Notes under the pieces: generated by a model
Told to the model about the DNA's origin: nothing
What the model saw: only the letters and a program-made list of their open reading frames with translations
The model's database searches: none
Shown: in pieces, positions 22,265 through 30,636 of the stretch
Numbering within the stretch: position 1 is the stretch's first letter
Layout of the letters: every line of letters begins with the position of its first letter
Source: AA29 sp041481445
GTDB taxonomy: Bacteria > Acidobacteriota > Vicinamibacteria > Fen-336
Length of the DNA stretch: 40,587 bases
Reading direction: 5' to 3'
Assembly: GCA_041481445.1 (NCBI GenBank)
Contig: JBGPBV010000051.1
Location: forward strand, 1 to 40,587
Made by a program: the position numbers and the translations under genes

Positions 22265-23335
22265 TCAGCTCCAGCGGAACAGCTTGAGGCCGACCGCGAA
22301 CGTCACGGCGGTCCAGGCGGCGAGGATCGCGAGGGGGAGGGGCAGGGCCGAGAGCCGCGCGCCCTCCAGGATCACCGCCCGCAGGACGTCGTTGAGCGCG
22401 GTCAGCGGCAGCACCCGGATGACCGGCTGAAGGGCCTGGGGAAAGCGGTCGGCGGAGAAGAAGATCCCGGAGAGCACGAACATCGGCATCATCACGACGT
22501 TCATCAGCCCCGTGACCGTCTCCATGCGGCGGGCCCGCGACCCCACGAGCAGGCCCAGCCCCCCGAAGCAGAGCGCGCCCAGGGCCCCCACCGCGAAGAT
22601 CGCGGGCAGCCCGCCGCGGACCGGCACCCCGAAGACGAGGTGGCCGAAGCCCAGCACGAACGAGACCTCGATGACCATGAACACGAGGCGCATGGTCAGG
22701 TGCGCGGCCAGGAAGTCCGCCCGGCGCATGGGCGCGGCCACCAGCCGCTTGAGGAGCCGCTTCATCCGCATGTCGACGAGGTTGAAGCCCACTCCCCACA
22801 TCCCGCCGCTCATGAGGTTCATCCCCACGATCCCGGGGATCAGGAAGTCGATGTAGCGCCCGCCCGGCTCGCGCACCTCCGAGACCGACACCGGCACCGG
22901 ATCGCGGCGGCCGGCCGCGCGCTGCACGGCGTCGTCCGCCCGCGCGCGGGCGATCGCGGACTCGGAGCGCGAGGGATCGAGCCGGTACTCGACGGCGCCG
23001 TCGGCGCGGGGACGCACCACCACCGCCACCCGGCCCAGGGCGAGCGCGCGCGTGGCCGCCTCCTCGTCCATCACCGTCGCCTTCAGGAGCGGGGCGTGCC
23101 CGAGCACGTCGGCGGCGGCCGCGGCCTGCGGCCCCGCCACCACCGCCACCGCCAGCGTCTCCGCGGGCCGGTTCCGGAACGCGAGGCTGAGGCCGAAGGA
23201 CAGGATGATCGGGAACGCGAAGCCCCAGAACACGATCTCGGACTCCCGGAAGAACTCGCGGAAGCGCGTGAGGCAGAGGGCCAGGAAGGCGTCGAGGCGG
23301 GTCGATTCCCGGCCGTCCGTGGCCAGCTCACTCAT
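22265..23335 (-). CDS. ABC-2 type transporter permease
   Basis: A 356-residue protein. The first membrane segment (about residues 37-54: FWGFAFPIILSFGLSLAF) is followed by an extracytoplasmic domain of about 120 residues. Five further hydrophobic segments fill residues about 160-355 (FLIPGIVGMNLMSGGMWGVG, VFMVIEVSFVLGFGHLVFGV, IFAVGALGALCFGGLGLLVG and others). This is the ABC2_membrane layout found in drug, polysaccharide and lipid exporters. The start overlaps the ATPase gene end by 8 nt (23328-23335), so translation is coupled and the two gene products form one transporter, probably with two copies of each. Substrate unknown. Confidence 0.93.
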   Translation of the reverse strand: MSELATDGRESTRLDAFLALCLTRFREFFRESEIVFWGFAFPIILSFGLSLAFRNRPAETLAVAVVAGPQAAAAADVLGHAPLLKATVMDEEAATRALALGRVAVVVRPRADGAVEYRLDPSRSESAIARARADDAVQRAAGRRDPVPVSVSEVREPGGRYIDFLIPGIVGMNLMSGGMWGVGFNLVDMRMKRLLKRLVAAPMRRADFLAAHLTMRLVFMVIEVSFVLGFGHLVFGVPVRGGLPAIFAVGALGALCFGGLGLLVGSRARRMETVTGLMNVVMMPMFVLSGIFFSADRFPQALQPVIRVLPLTALNDVLRAVILEGARLSALPLPLAILAAWTAVTFAVGLKLFRWS

Positions 23336-24353
23336 CGCGCAGGTGCCGGCCGGTGAGCGAGACGAAGACGTCCTCCAGGCTCGCGTGGCGCGTGCTCAGG
23401 TCGGAGAGCTTCCAGCTCCCGGCCCGGAGCCGCTCGAGGGCGGCGGGCACCGCCAGGTGCGGCTCGGTGACGGTGAGGACGATGCGCCCGGCGGTCAGGT
23501 GGGCCGCCCGCACTCCCGGCAGGCCCTCCATCGCCGCCGCCGCCGCCCCCGCGTCGCCGTCGCTCACCGCGATCTCGACCATGTGCTCGCCTCCCAGCGA
23601 CGTCATGAGCTCCCGCGGCGGCCCAAGGGCGATGATGCGCCCGTGGTCGACGATGGCCACGCGGTCGCAGAGGCGCTCCGCCTCGTCCATGTAGTGCGTC
23701 GTCAGCATGACCGTCCGCCCGTTCGTCTTGAAGTCGTTCACGATGTCCCAGACCTGCCGGCGCGACTGCGGGTCCAGGCCGGTGGTGGGCTCGTCCAGGA
23801 AGAGCAGCTCGGGATCGCCCACCAGCGCGCAGGCCACGGCCAGCCGCTGCTTCTGGCCGCCCGAGAGCGTGCCCACGCGCGCCTTGGCCTTCTCCGTCAG
23901 CTCGACCTGGCGGATCACCGCGTCGGGGGCGCGGCCGTGCCGGTAGAAGCTCCGGAAGAGCTGGACCGTCTCGTCCACGTGGAGCTTCTCGGACAGCACG
24001 GTCTGCTGCAGGCAGACGCCCAGCCGCTCGCGTATGGCCTGGTCGTCACGGCCCCACCGGCGGCCGAGGACCACCACCTCGCCCGCGGTGGGCGCGAGCA
24101 GGCCCTCCAGGATCTCGATGGTCGTGGTCTTGCCCGCCCCGTTGGGGCCGAGGAGGCCGAAGCACTCGCCGGGCGCGACCTCGAAGGAGAGGCCGCGCAC
24201 CGCCTCCACGTCGCCGTAGGTCTTGTGCAGGTCGCGCACCACGACGGAGGGCGCGAGGTCGGGAGAGGCGTCGAGGGAGGGAGCGGGCACGACCAACGGT
24301 ACCCCGGCCGCGGCGCGAAGGAAACCCGCGGCGCTATAATCGAGCCCCTTCAT
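23328..24353 (-). CDS. ABC transporter ATP-binding protein
   Basis: A 341-residue protein with a complete ATPase core: Walker A GPNGAGKT (69-76), Q-loop at about 116-117 (CLQQT), signature LSGGQ (163-167), Walker B LLFLDE (183-188) and switch His in LTTHYMDEAERL. The C-terminal ~100 residues (from about 245) form the extra regulatory domain common in DrrA/CcmA-type exporters. Together with the overlapping permease gene it makes an ABC-2 exporter. The start is uncertain: ATG 24353 places the first residues over the promoter of the divergent gene, and GTG codon 22 (VPAPSLDA) would be a natural later start. No strong ribosome binding site is visible for either. Confidence 0.93.
   Translation of the reverse strand: MKGLDYSAAGFLRAAAGVPLVVPAPSLDASPDLAPSVVVRDLHKTYGDVEAVRGLSFEVAPGECFGLLGPNGAGKTTTIEILEGLLAPTAGEVVVLGRRWGRDDQAIRERLGVCLQQTVLSEKLHVDETVQLFRSFYRHGRAPDAVIRQVELTEKAKARVGTLSGGQKQRLAVACALVGDPELLFLDEPTTGLDPQSRRQVWDIVNDFKTNGRTVMLTTHYMDEAERLCDRVAIVDHGRIIALGPPRELMTSLGGEHMVEIAVSDGDAGAAAAAMEGLPGVRAAHLTAGRIVLTVTEPHLAVPAALERLRAGSWKLSDLSTRHASLEDVFVSLTGRHLRDE
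24335..24340 (+). promoter_or_regulatory. -10 box (TATAAT) for the vWA exoprotein gene
   Basis: A consensus TATAAT lies 30 nt before the ATG at 24371, with GAGGAG as ribosome binding site in between. No good -35 is seen. It falls inside the annotated 5' end of the divergent ABC ATPase gene, which is another reason to suspect a later start for that gene. Confidence 0.45.
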
Positions 24354-24370
24354 CCGTCACGAGGAGCGCC

Positions 24371-26824
24371 ATGGGCACCGCTCGCATGGTAGTCGGGCTG
24401 ATCTGCGCCTCCGTCCTCTCCGGTCCGGCCGCCGCGCAGGCGCCCGACGCCATCTTCGCAGACGATTTCGCGACCGGCGACACGAGCCGGTGGTCGGTGG
24501 TGTCCGCGGACAACGGGGACCTGGCCGTCTCGACCGCGGCCACGCTGGGGGGGGCGGACTTCGGTCTCGCCGCCGTCGTGAACGACCTCACGCCGCTGTA
24601 CGTCGAAGACGGGACGCCGGCCGGCGAGGCCCGTTACCGCGCGCGCTTCTACTTCGACCCCGGGAACTTCGATCCCGGCGAGGCCTCCGGCCATTTCCGC
24701 GTCCGCATCTTCCTCGGCTTCGCGGAGGCACCCTCGAAGCGCCTCATGACCCTCGTGCTCAAGCGCAGCGCCGGCCAATACAGCCTGCTCGGCCGGGTCC
24801 GTCGTGACGACAACACCACCGCCGACACGCCCTTCGTCCCCATCACGGACGAGCCCCACCTGATCGAGCTGGACTGGCGGCGGAGCGCGGCCGCCGCCGC
24901 CGACGGCGGCTTCGACCTGAGGATCGACAATGTCCTGGCCGCCTCCCTCGCGCACGTTGCCAACGAGTCGCGCGGCGTCGACTTCGTGCGACTGGGGGCC
25001 TTGAGCATCAAGGCCGGCGCCTCGGGGACGATGCGCTGGGCCCGCTTCGAGTCACGGCGGCGCAGTCTCATCGGCCGGGCGGCGCGGACCTTCCTGGAGC
25101 CGGGGCTGCTCGTCCTCGCGGACAACTCCGGATCCATGAGCGCGTCCGTCGGATCGGCGAACAGCTGCGGGACGGGAACGACCCGCATCAGCCATGCCAA
25201 GTGCGCCGTCCGGAATTTCACGAACGGATACGGCGACGTGATGGTCGGCCTGGCCCGCTTCCACACGACCTGCGCCGGCTCTCCCTGCTTGGCCAGCGAC
25301 GGCGCCTGCAGCGGGGTCGGCTCCGCGGACATCCTCGCGCCCGTGATGGAGGACCAGGCCGACACCCAGTCCTGGGTGGACGGCGTGGGCACTGGCTGCA
25401 GCAGCTCGTGTTCCACCGGCGGCGTCGAGCTGACGGTTCCCGCGGTCGGAGGCACGCCCCTGGGCGGATCGCTCGCGTCCGTGAAGCAGTACCTCGAGAG
25501 CGGCGACGGGACGTTCCTGAGCCCCATTGCCACGGACCAGGCCCACGTGCCGCCCCGCGATCAATGCCGCCGATACGGAGTGGTGCTCATCACCGACGGC
25601 GACGAGACCTGCGGTGGCAACGCGGTGGCGGCTGCGGCCGCGCTGCGCGACACGCGGGTGGGTGGGGTATCGCACGATGTGCGCACCTACGTGATCGGCT
25701 TCGCCGGAGCCACCCTGACGCCGCTCAACGATATCGCCGCCGCGGGGGGGACGGGCACCGCCTCCTCCACGGCGAACGAGGCCCAGTTGTCCCCGGCCCT
25801 GAGCGCGATCGCGGGCGATCTCGTGAAGCGCGACGGCTGCCCCTGCGTCTTCCACGGCCCCGAGGTCTGCAACGGCGAGGACGACGACTGCAACGGCCTC
25901 GTGGACGACGGTCTCACGCCGCCTCCGCCGTCCTTCTGCAGCACCGCCGGCTCCTGCACGCCCGCGGGGGCGGAGGTGCCGCGCGTCTGCGACTCGAAGC
26001 TCGGCCGCTGGGTGTGCCAGTACGGGCCCGACGTGGAGATGGACGGCGTCGGCAACATCGTGCCGGAGACGCGCTGCGACGGTCACGACAACGACTGCAA
26101 CGGCGTGGTCGACGTCTCGCGCGACGGGGTCGACGTCTGCGCGACGTGCGTTCCTTCGGCCGAGGTCTGCGACGGGCGCGACAACGATTGCGATGGCCTG
26201 GTGGACGAGCCGAAGGCCACGCCGGGGACGAATCCGTCGTACGTGGTGGAGCCGCTCGTCCGGCTGGGGATCTCCACCACCTACGTCGAGGCCTACGAGG
26301 CGTCGCGCCCTGACGCGACCGAGGCCTCGGCGGGCGTGCTGGAGACGCGCGCCTGCGCGCGGGCGGGCGTGCTTCCGTGGGCGGACGTGACCGCCACCCA
26401 GGCCAAGGCGGCCTGCGCCGCCGCGGGACTCCGGCTCTGCACCGTCGCGGAATGGCAGAGCGCCTGCCGCGGCGCGACCTTCACCTGTGGCTGGGGCATG
26501 CAACCGTGTACCAGCTACACTGCCACCGCGTGCAATGGGAACGACCTCGATCCGCTGGCCGGTCCCCCCGACGACGACCTGCTCCTCACCACCGGCTCTC
26601 TTCCTGCCTGCTACGCCAACTGGAACGCCGCGGGGTCCATCTTCGACCTCAGCGGCAACCTGGGCGAGCTGACGATCGTCTCCGCGACCGTCAACGACGT
26701 CATGGGCGGGTCGTATCGCGACACCCCGGCGGGCATGAACTGCAGCTTCTCGTTCGTCCAGGTTGACGCGACCTTCAGCGGCCCCGCCACCGGCTTCCGC
26801 TGCTGCTCCAGCACCCCGCCCTGA
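24371..26824 (+). CDS. Exoprotein: shared module, vWA, MopE motifs, FGE domain
   Basis: An 817-residue secreted protein with signal peptide 1-23 (ending AAAQA). Residues about 28-235 are a beta-rich module starting IFADDFATGDTSRW and ending FESRRRSLIG; its homologue is at the C-terminus of the gene at 39029. Residues about 245-490 form a von Willebrand A domain with MIDAS D251-x-S253-x-S255 (LADNSGSMS), followed by LITDGDETC. Three MopE-type metal-binding motifs follow (CNGEDDDCNGLVDD near 497, CDGHDNDCNGVVDV near 567, CDGRDNDCDGLVDE near 598). The C-terminal ~190 residues resemble the FGE-sulfatase/SUMF1 fold (AGLRLCTVAEWQSACRG, NLGEL, MGGSYRD, GFRCC). A surface role in adhesion or metal-dependent contact is likely; the FGE-like domain may bind rather than oxidise. 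The stop overlaps the start of the aminotransferase gene (TGATG). Confidence 0.88.
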   Translation: MGTARMVVGLICASVLSGPAAAQAPDAIFADDFATGDTSRWSVVSADNGDLAVSTAATLGGADFGLAAVVNDLTPLYVEDGTPAGEARYRARFYFDPGNFDPGEASGHFRVRIFLGFAEAPSKRLMTLVLKRSAGQYSLLGRVRRDDNTTADTPFVPITDEPHLIELDWRRSAAAAADGGFDLRIDNVLAASLAHVANESRGVDFVRLGALSIKAGASGTMRWARFESRRRSLIGRAARTFLEPGLLVLADNSGSMSASVGSANSCGTGTTRISHAKCAVRNFTNGYGDVMVGLARFHTTCAGSPCLASDGACSGVGSADILAPVMEDQADTQSWVDGVGTGCSSSCSTGGVELTVPAVGGTPLGGSLASVKQYLESGDGTFLSPIATDQAHVPPRDQCRRYGVVLITDGDETCGGNAVAAAAALRDTRVGGVSHDVRTYVIGFAGATLTPLNDIAAAGGTGTASSTANEAQLSPALSAIAGDLVKRDGCPCVFHGPEVCNGEDDDCNGLVDDGLTPPPPSFCSTAGSCTPAGAEVPRVCDSKLGRWVCQYGPDVEMDGVGNIVPETRCDGHDNDCNGVVDVSRDGVDVCATCVPSAEVCDGRDNDCDGLVDEPKATPGTNPSYVVEPLVRLGISTTYVEAYEASRPDATEASAGVLETRACARAGVLPWADVTATQAKAACAAAGLRLCTVAEWQSACRGATFTCGWGMQPCTSYTATACNGNDLDPLAGPPDDDLLLTTGSLPACYANWNAAGSIFDLSGNLGELTIVSATVNDVMGGSYRDTPAGMNCSFSFVQVDATFSGPATGFRCCSSTPP

Positions 26825-27996
26825 TGTTCTCGGCGCGCACCGGCTGGACGCGGGAGGCCAACCGGCTGACCGCGGCCGCGCACCAGAGGCGGCGCGCGGG
26901 CGCGCCGCTCCTCGACCTCACCGAGACCAACCCGACGCGGGCCGGCCTGCGCGCGCCCGTGGACGTCCTGGCCACCCTGGCCGATCCGGCTGCGCTCGCC
27001 TACGCGCCCGAGCCCTTCGGCCGCCGCGCGGCCCGGGAGGCGGTCGCCGCCGACGCCCGCCGGCGCGGGGTGACGATGGATCCCGATCGCATCCTTCTCA
27101 CCGCCAGCACCAGCGAGGCCTACGCGTTCGCATTCAAGCTGCTCTGCGATCCCGGGGACGAGGTCCTCGTCCCTCGCCCGAGCTATCCGCTCTTCGAGTT
27201 CCTGGCCGGGCTCGAATCGGTCAACGTGCGCCCGTATCCGCTCCGCTACGACGGCACCTGGCACGTGGACCTGCCCGAGCTGCGCCGCGCGTTCACCGGT
27301 CGCACGCGCGCGATCGTCGTGGTCAGCCCCAACAACCCGACCGGATCGTTCGTCAAGGCCGCGGAAGCGAACGCCCTCCGAGAGCTCGCGGCCGGGCACG
27401 GTATCGCGATCGTTTCCGACGAGGTGTTCGCGGACTTCCCGCTACGCGAGGACCCGAGCCGGGCGGTGAGCTTGTTCGCGGACGGGCCGGCGTTGACGTT
27501 ATGCCTCGGCGGTCTCTCGAAGTCTTGCGGACTGCCCCAGCTCAAGCTGGCCTGGATCGCGCTGGCCGGACCCTCCGGAGCCCGCGAAGAGGCGCGCGCC
27601 CGCCTGGAGGTGGTGGCGGACACGTATCTGTCCGTCTCCACGCCCGTCCAGCATGCCGCCCCGGCCGTGCTGGCCCGGGCGGCGGAGCTGCAGGCGCCCA
27701 TCCGCGATCGCATCCAGGGCAACCTCGGCCTCCTGCGGGGCGCGGTCGCGCTCACGCCGGCCACCGTCCTCGACGTAGAAGGCGGATGGTCCGCGGTCCT
27801 GCACGTCCCCGCCACACGCAGCGAGGAGGAGTGGGTGCTCGCGCTCCTCGAGCGAGACGGCGTGCTCGTCCATCCCGGCTACTTCTTCGATTTCGAGAAG
27901 GAGGCGTTCCTCGTCCTGAGCCTCCTCCCTCCGCCCGGAGAGTTCGCGGAGGGCGTCGCGCGTCTCGTGCGGCGGGTGGCCGCCGCCGCGCCGTAG
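26824..27996 (+). CDS. PLP-dependent aminotransferase, class I/II
   Basis: A 390-residue fold-type I aminotransferase. Motifs are LDLTETNPT (N-terminal substrate loop), TASTSEAYAFAFKLL (cofactor phosphate region), the VSPNNPTGSF loop with the conserved Asn, SDEVFADF with the Asp that holds the pyridine nitrogen, and the Schiff-base Lys at 233 in GGLSKSCGLPQLKLAW. The C-terminal Arg that grips the substrate carboxylate is not certain. It should transfer an amino group from an amino acid to a keto acid, but substrate cannot be told. The ATG overlaps the stop of the upstream exoprotein gene by one base, so it is probably read from the same transcript although the two share no obvious task. Confidence 0.92.
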   Translation: MFSARTGWTREANRLTAAAHQRRRAGAPLLDLTETNPTRAGLRAPVDVLATLADPAALAYAPEPFGRRAAREAVAADARRRGVTMDPDRILLTASTSEAYAFAFKLLCDPGDEVLVPRPSYPLFEFLAGLESVNVRPYPLRYDGTWHVDLPELRRAFTGRTRAIVVVSPNNPTGSFVKAAEANALRELAAGHGIAIVSDEVFADFPLREDPSRAVSLFADGPALTLCLGGLSKSCGLPQLKLAWIALAGPSGAREEARARLEVVADTYLSVSTPVQHAAPAVLARAAELQAPIRDRIQGNLGLLRGAVALTPATVLDVEGGWSAVLHVPATRSEEEWVLALLERDGVLVHPGYFFDFEKEAFLVLSLLPPPGEFAEGVARLVRRVAAAAP

Positions 27997-28041
27997 CGTG
28001 CCGGATCGGACTCGGCTAGGCTCTCGGATGGAGGTACGGCC

Positions 28042-28476
28042 ATGTCCGTGAAGCGCGTCTCGCCGGAGGAGGCCCGCGCCCTGATGGAGAAGGAGGGCTA
28101 CGTCTACGTCGACGTGCGCTCGGTGCCGGAGTTCGAGGCCGGGCATCCGGCGGGCGCCTTCAACGTCCCCATCGCGAACATGGGCCCGGGCGGGATGATG
28201 CCGAACGCCGAGTTCCTCGCCGTCATGGAGAAGAGCTTCCCGCGCGAGGCGCGCCTCGTCATCGGATGCAAGTCGGGCGGGCGCTCCGCCCGCGCCGCCT
28301 CTCTGCTCGAGCAGGCGGGGTTCACGAGCGTGGTCGACCAGCGCGCCGGCTACGACGGCGCTCCGCTGCCGGCCGGGGGCCTCGAGCCGGGTTGGCGTCC
28401 GAAGGGCCTGCCCTCGAGCACGGCCGCCGCCCCCGACCGCACGTACGACGCCTTGCGCCAGCGCCCCGGACGCTAG
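28042..28476 (+). CDS. Rhodanese-like protein
   Basis: A 144-residue single-domain rhodanese. It has the CH2A-like start VYVDVRSVPEFEAGHPAGAF and the active-site loop C76-K-S-G-G-R-S (RLVIGCKSGGRS), where Cys carries the persulfide. The six-residue loop fits sulfurtransferases rather than Cdc25-type phosphatases. The C-terminal ~35 residues are an irregular Pro/Arg-rich tail. No signal peptide is present, so it acts in the cytosol. A good ribosome binding site (GGAGGTAC) precedes the ATG by 7 nt, and a GGCTAGGCT -10-like sequence lies about 20 nt further upstream. The stop overlaps the SDR start codon. Confidence 0.92.
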   Translation: MSVKRVSPEEARALMEKEGYVYVDVRSVPEFEAGHPAGAFNVPIANMGPGGMMPNAEFLAVMEKSFPREARLVIGCKSGGRSARAASLLEQAGFTSVVDQRAGYDGAPLPAGGLEPGWRPKGLPSSTAAAPDRTYDALRQRPGR

Positions 28477-29174
28477 TGCCCTCCGCCTTCGTCGTCACCG
28501 GGGGCACGGGCGCGCTCGGGCGGGAGGTCGTGCGCGCCCTGCTGGCCACGGGGGCTTCCGTCGCCGTGCCCTATCGCGGCGAGGAGGGCTGGCGCGCGCT
28601 GCGCGACGAGATGGCGGCCGGCCCCCGGCTCTGGGGCGCGCCCGTGGACCTCGCCGACGCCTCCGCCACCGCGCGCTTCGTGGAGCAGGCGGTGGCCAGC
28701 CTGGGCGGGCTCGACGGCGTGGCCGCCATCGCGGGGGCCTATGCGGGGTCGGCCCCGCTGCACGACGCGCCCGCCGACGAATGGGCGCGCATGATGAACG
28801 CGAACCTCCTGAGCGCGTACTCGGTCTCGCGGGCCGCGGTTCCCCACCTCCGGCGGTCGCGGGGGGCGATGGTCATGGTCGGGTCGAAGGTCGTGGAGGG
28901 CGGGGGGGCGAACGCCGCCGCCTACGCCGTCTCCAAGGCGGGGGTGGTGGCGCTGGCCCGTGTGCTCGCCCTCGAGAACAAGGACCACGGCGTCCGCGTG
29001 AACTGCGTCCTGCCCGGCACCATCGACACCCCCGCCAACCGCGCGGACATGCCCAAGGCCGACCGCTCGCGCTGGACGCCGCCGGCGGCGATCGCGCGCG
29101 TGATCCTGTTCCTCCTCTCGTCCGACTCCGCGCCCGTCACCGGGGCCACGGTTCCCGTCGATGCCCGGGCCTAG
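28476..29174 (+). CDS. Short-chain dehydrogenase/reductase (SDR)
   Basis: A 232-residue SDR starting at GTG 28476, which shares its G with the stop codon of the rhodanese gene (TAGTG). It has the nucleotide loop TGGTGALG (8-15), Asn 110 (NAN), and the catalytic residues S137 (MVGSKVV), Y150 and K154 (YAVSK). The C-terminal region VNCVLPGTIDTP is typical of classical SDRs. It should oxidise or reduce an alcohol/ketone with NAD(P)(H). A longer frame back to 28266 is antisense-like noise over the rhodanese gene and lacks SDR features. The last 14 nt overlap the amidohydrolase gene. Confidence 0.92.
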   Translation: MPSAFVVTGGTGALGREVVRALLATGASVAVPYRGEEGWRALRDEMAAGPRLWGAPVDLADASATARFVEQAVASLGGLDGVAAIAGAYAGSAPLHDAPADEWARMMNANLLSAYSVSRAAVPHLRRSRGAMVMVGSKVVEGGGANAAAYAVSKAGVVALARVLALENKDHGVRVNCVLPGTIDTPANRADMPKADRSRWTPPAAIARVILFLLSSDSAPVTGATVPVDARA

Positions 29175-30582
29175 GCGCGCGGCCCTCGCCGCCGCCGTGG
29201 CCGCCCTCGCCGCGCTGGCGGCGTGGGGAGCGGCGGCCCCTCCGGCCGCGGTGGCCCCGAGCGGCTTCGCCATCGTGGGGGCCACCGTCTTCGACGGCAC
29301 CGGCGCCCCGCCCCGGCGCGACGCCGTCCTCGTCGTGGAAGGCGAACGCGTCAAGGCCCTGGGCTCCCGCGCGGAGGTGCCGCTGGCCAAGGGCCTGCGC
29401 ATCGTGGACGGCCGCGGCCGCTGGGTGACTCCGGGCCTCGTGGACGCGCACGTCCACTTCTTCCAGTCGGGCGGGGCCTACACGAGACCCGACGCCATCG
29501 ACCTGCGCAGCCATCGCTCCTACGAGCAGGAGATCGCGGGGCTCAAGCAGCGCCTTCCCCAGACCTTCGCGCGCTACCTCCTCGCGGGCGTGACGTCGGT
29601 GGTGGACGCCGGCGGCCCGATGTGGAACTTCGAGGTGCGCGAGGCGGCCGGCCAGACCGCGCTCGCCCCGCGGGTGGCGGTGGCCGGTCCGCTCGTCTCG
29701 ACGGTCGGGCGGCCCCAGCTCGACCTCGGCGATCCCCCCATCATCAAGGTCGAGTCGCCCGCCGAGGCGCGGGCCCTGGTGACGAGGGAGGCGGCGCGCA
29801 AGCCCGACTTCATCAAGGTCTGGTTCATCCAGCGCCCCACGGACGATCCCGTGGCCGGCCGCGCGCTCCTCGACGCCGTGGTGGACGAGTCGCGCCGCCA
29901 CGGGCTCCGGGTGGCCGTGCACGCGACGGAGCTGGCGGGGGCGCGGGCGGCGGTGGATGCCGGCGCCGCCATCCTCGTGCATTCCGTGTTCGACAAGCCG
30001 GTCGACGACGCGTTCGTGGCCGCGGCCCTGGCCAAGGGCGTGATCTACGTGCCCACCCTGTTCGTGATCAAGGGCTACGACCTCGTTCTCTCCGGCCGCT
30101 TCGAGCCCACGGCGGCGGAGCGCCGCCTGGCCGATCCCGATGCGCTCCGCAGCTTCGAGGAGATCAAGACCTTCCCCGAATTCAAGGGCGAGGGCCGGCC
30201 GGCGGCGGACGCGATGGTGAAGACGGGACAGGAGAACCTGAAGCGCCTGGCCGCGGCCGGCGTGCGCATCGCCGCCGGCACCGACGCCGGCAACATCGGG
30301 ACCCTGCACGGCCCGTCGATCTTCCGCGAGCTGCGGCTGATGGTGGACGCGGGAATGACGCCGGCGCAGGTCCTGAGCGCGGCCACCCTCGGCGGCGCGC
30401 GCGTGATGGGCCGGGAGGCGGAGCTGGGCACGCTGGCCCCGGGCCATCTGGCCGACCTGCTCGTGCTCGACGCCGACCCCACGGCCGACCTCGGCACGCT
30501 CGAGAACCCGCGCGACGTCGTCAAGGGCGGCCGCTTCCTGTCCCGGGACGAGCTGCGAAGCGCTGCCGCCATCGCGCCCTGA
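29161..30582 (+). CDS. Secreted amidohydrolase-superfamily enzyme
   Basis: A 473-residue metal-dependent amidohydrolase with an N-terminal signal peptide (about 1-25, Ala-rich). Metal and catalytic residues are visible: H97-x-H99 (LVDAHVHFF), K219 (FIKVWF, possibly carbamylated), H254 (VAVHATE), H274 (LVHSVFD) and D375 (AAGTDAGN). The end (LGTLAPGHLADLLVLDADP) is the beta-sandwich strand typical of imidazolonepropionase/prolidase-like periplasmic members. It probably hydrolyses a peptide-like or cyclic amide bond; substrate unknown. The start overlaps the SDR gene by 14 nt, so translation is coupled. It is followed 54 nt later by the BNR-repeat exoprotein gene. Confidence 0.9.
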   Translation: MPGPRRAALAAAVAALAALAAWGAAAPPAAVAPSGFAIVGATVFDGTGAPPRRDAVLVVEGERVKALGSRAEVPLAKGLRIVDGRGRWVTPGLVDAHVHFFQSGGAYTRPDAIDLRSHRSYEQEIAGLKQRLPQTFARYLLAGVTSVVDAGGPMWNFEVREAAGQTALAPRVAVAGPLVSTVGRPQLDLGDPPIIKVESPAEARALVTREAARKPDFIKVWFIQRPTDDPVAGRALLDAVVDESRRHGLRVAVHATELAGARAAVDAGAAILVHSVFDKPVDDAFVAAALAKGVIYVPTLFVIKGYDLVLSGRFEPTAAERRLADPDALRSFEEIKTFPEFKGEGRPAADAMVKTGQENLKRLAAAGVRIAAGTDAGNIGTLHGPSIFRELRLMVDAGMTPAQVLSAATLGGARVMGREAELGTLAPGHLADLLVLDADPTADLGTLENPRDVVKGGRFLSRDELRSAAAIAP

Positions 30583-30636
30583 GGTTGCCGGATCGAAAAC
30601 GTTGAAACTGCTGAACCAGAGAAAGAGGAGATCGCG

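Noticed and set aside
28266..28475. An upstream extension of the SDR gene
   Set aside because: It overlaps the rhodanese gene out of frame; GTG 28476 begins exactly at the Rossmann strand.
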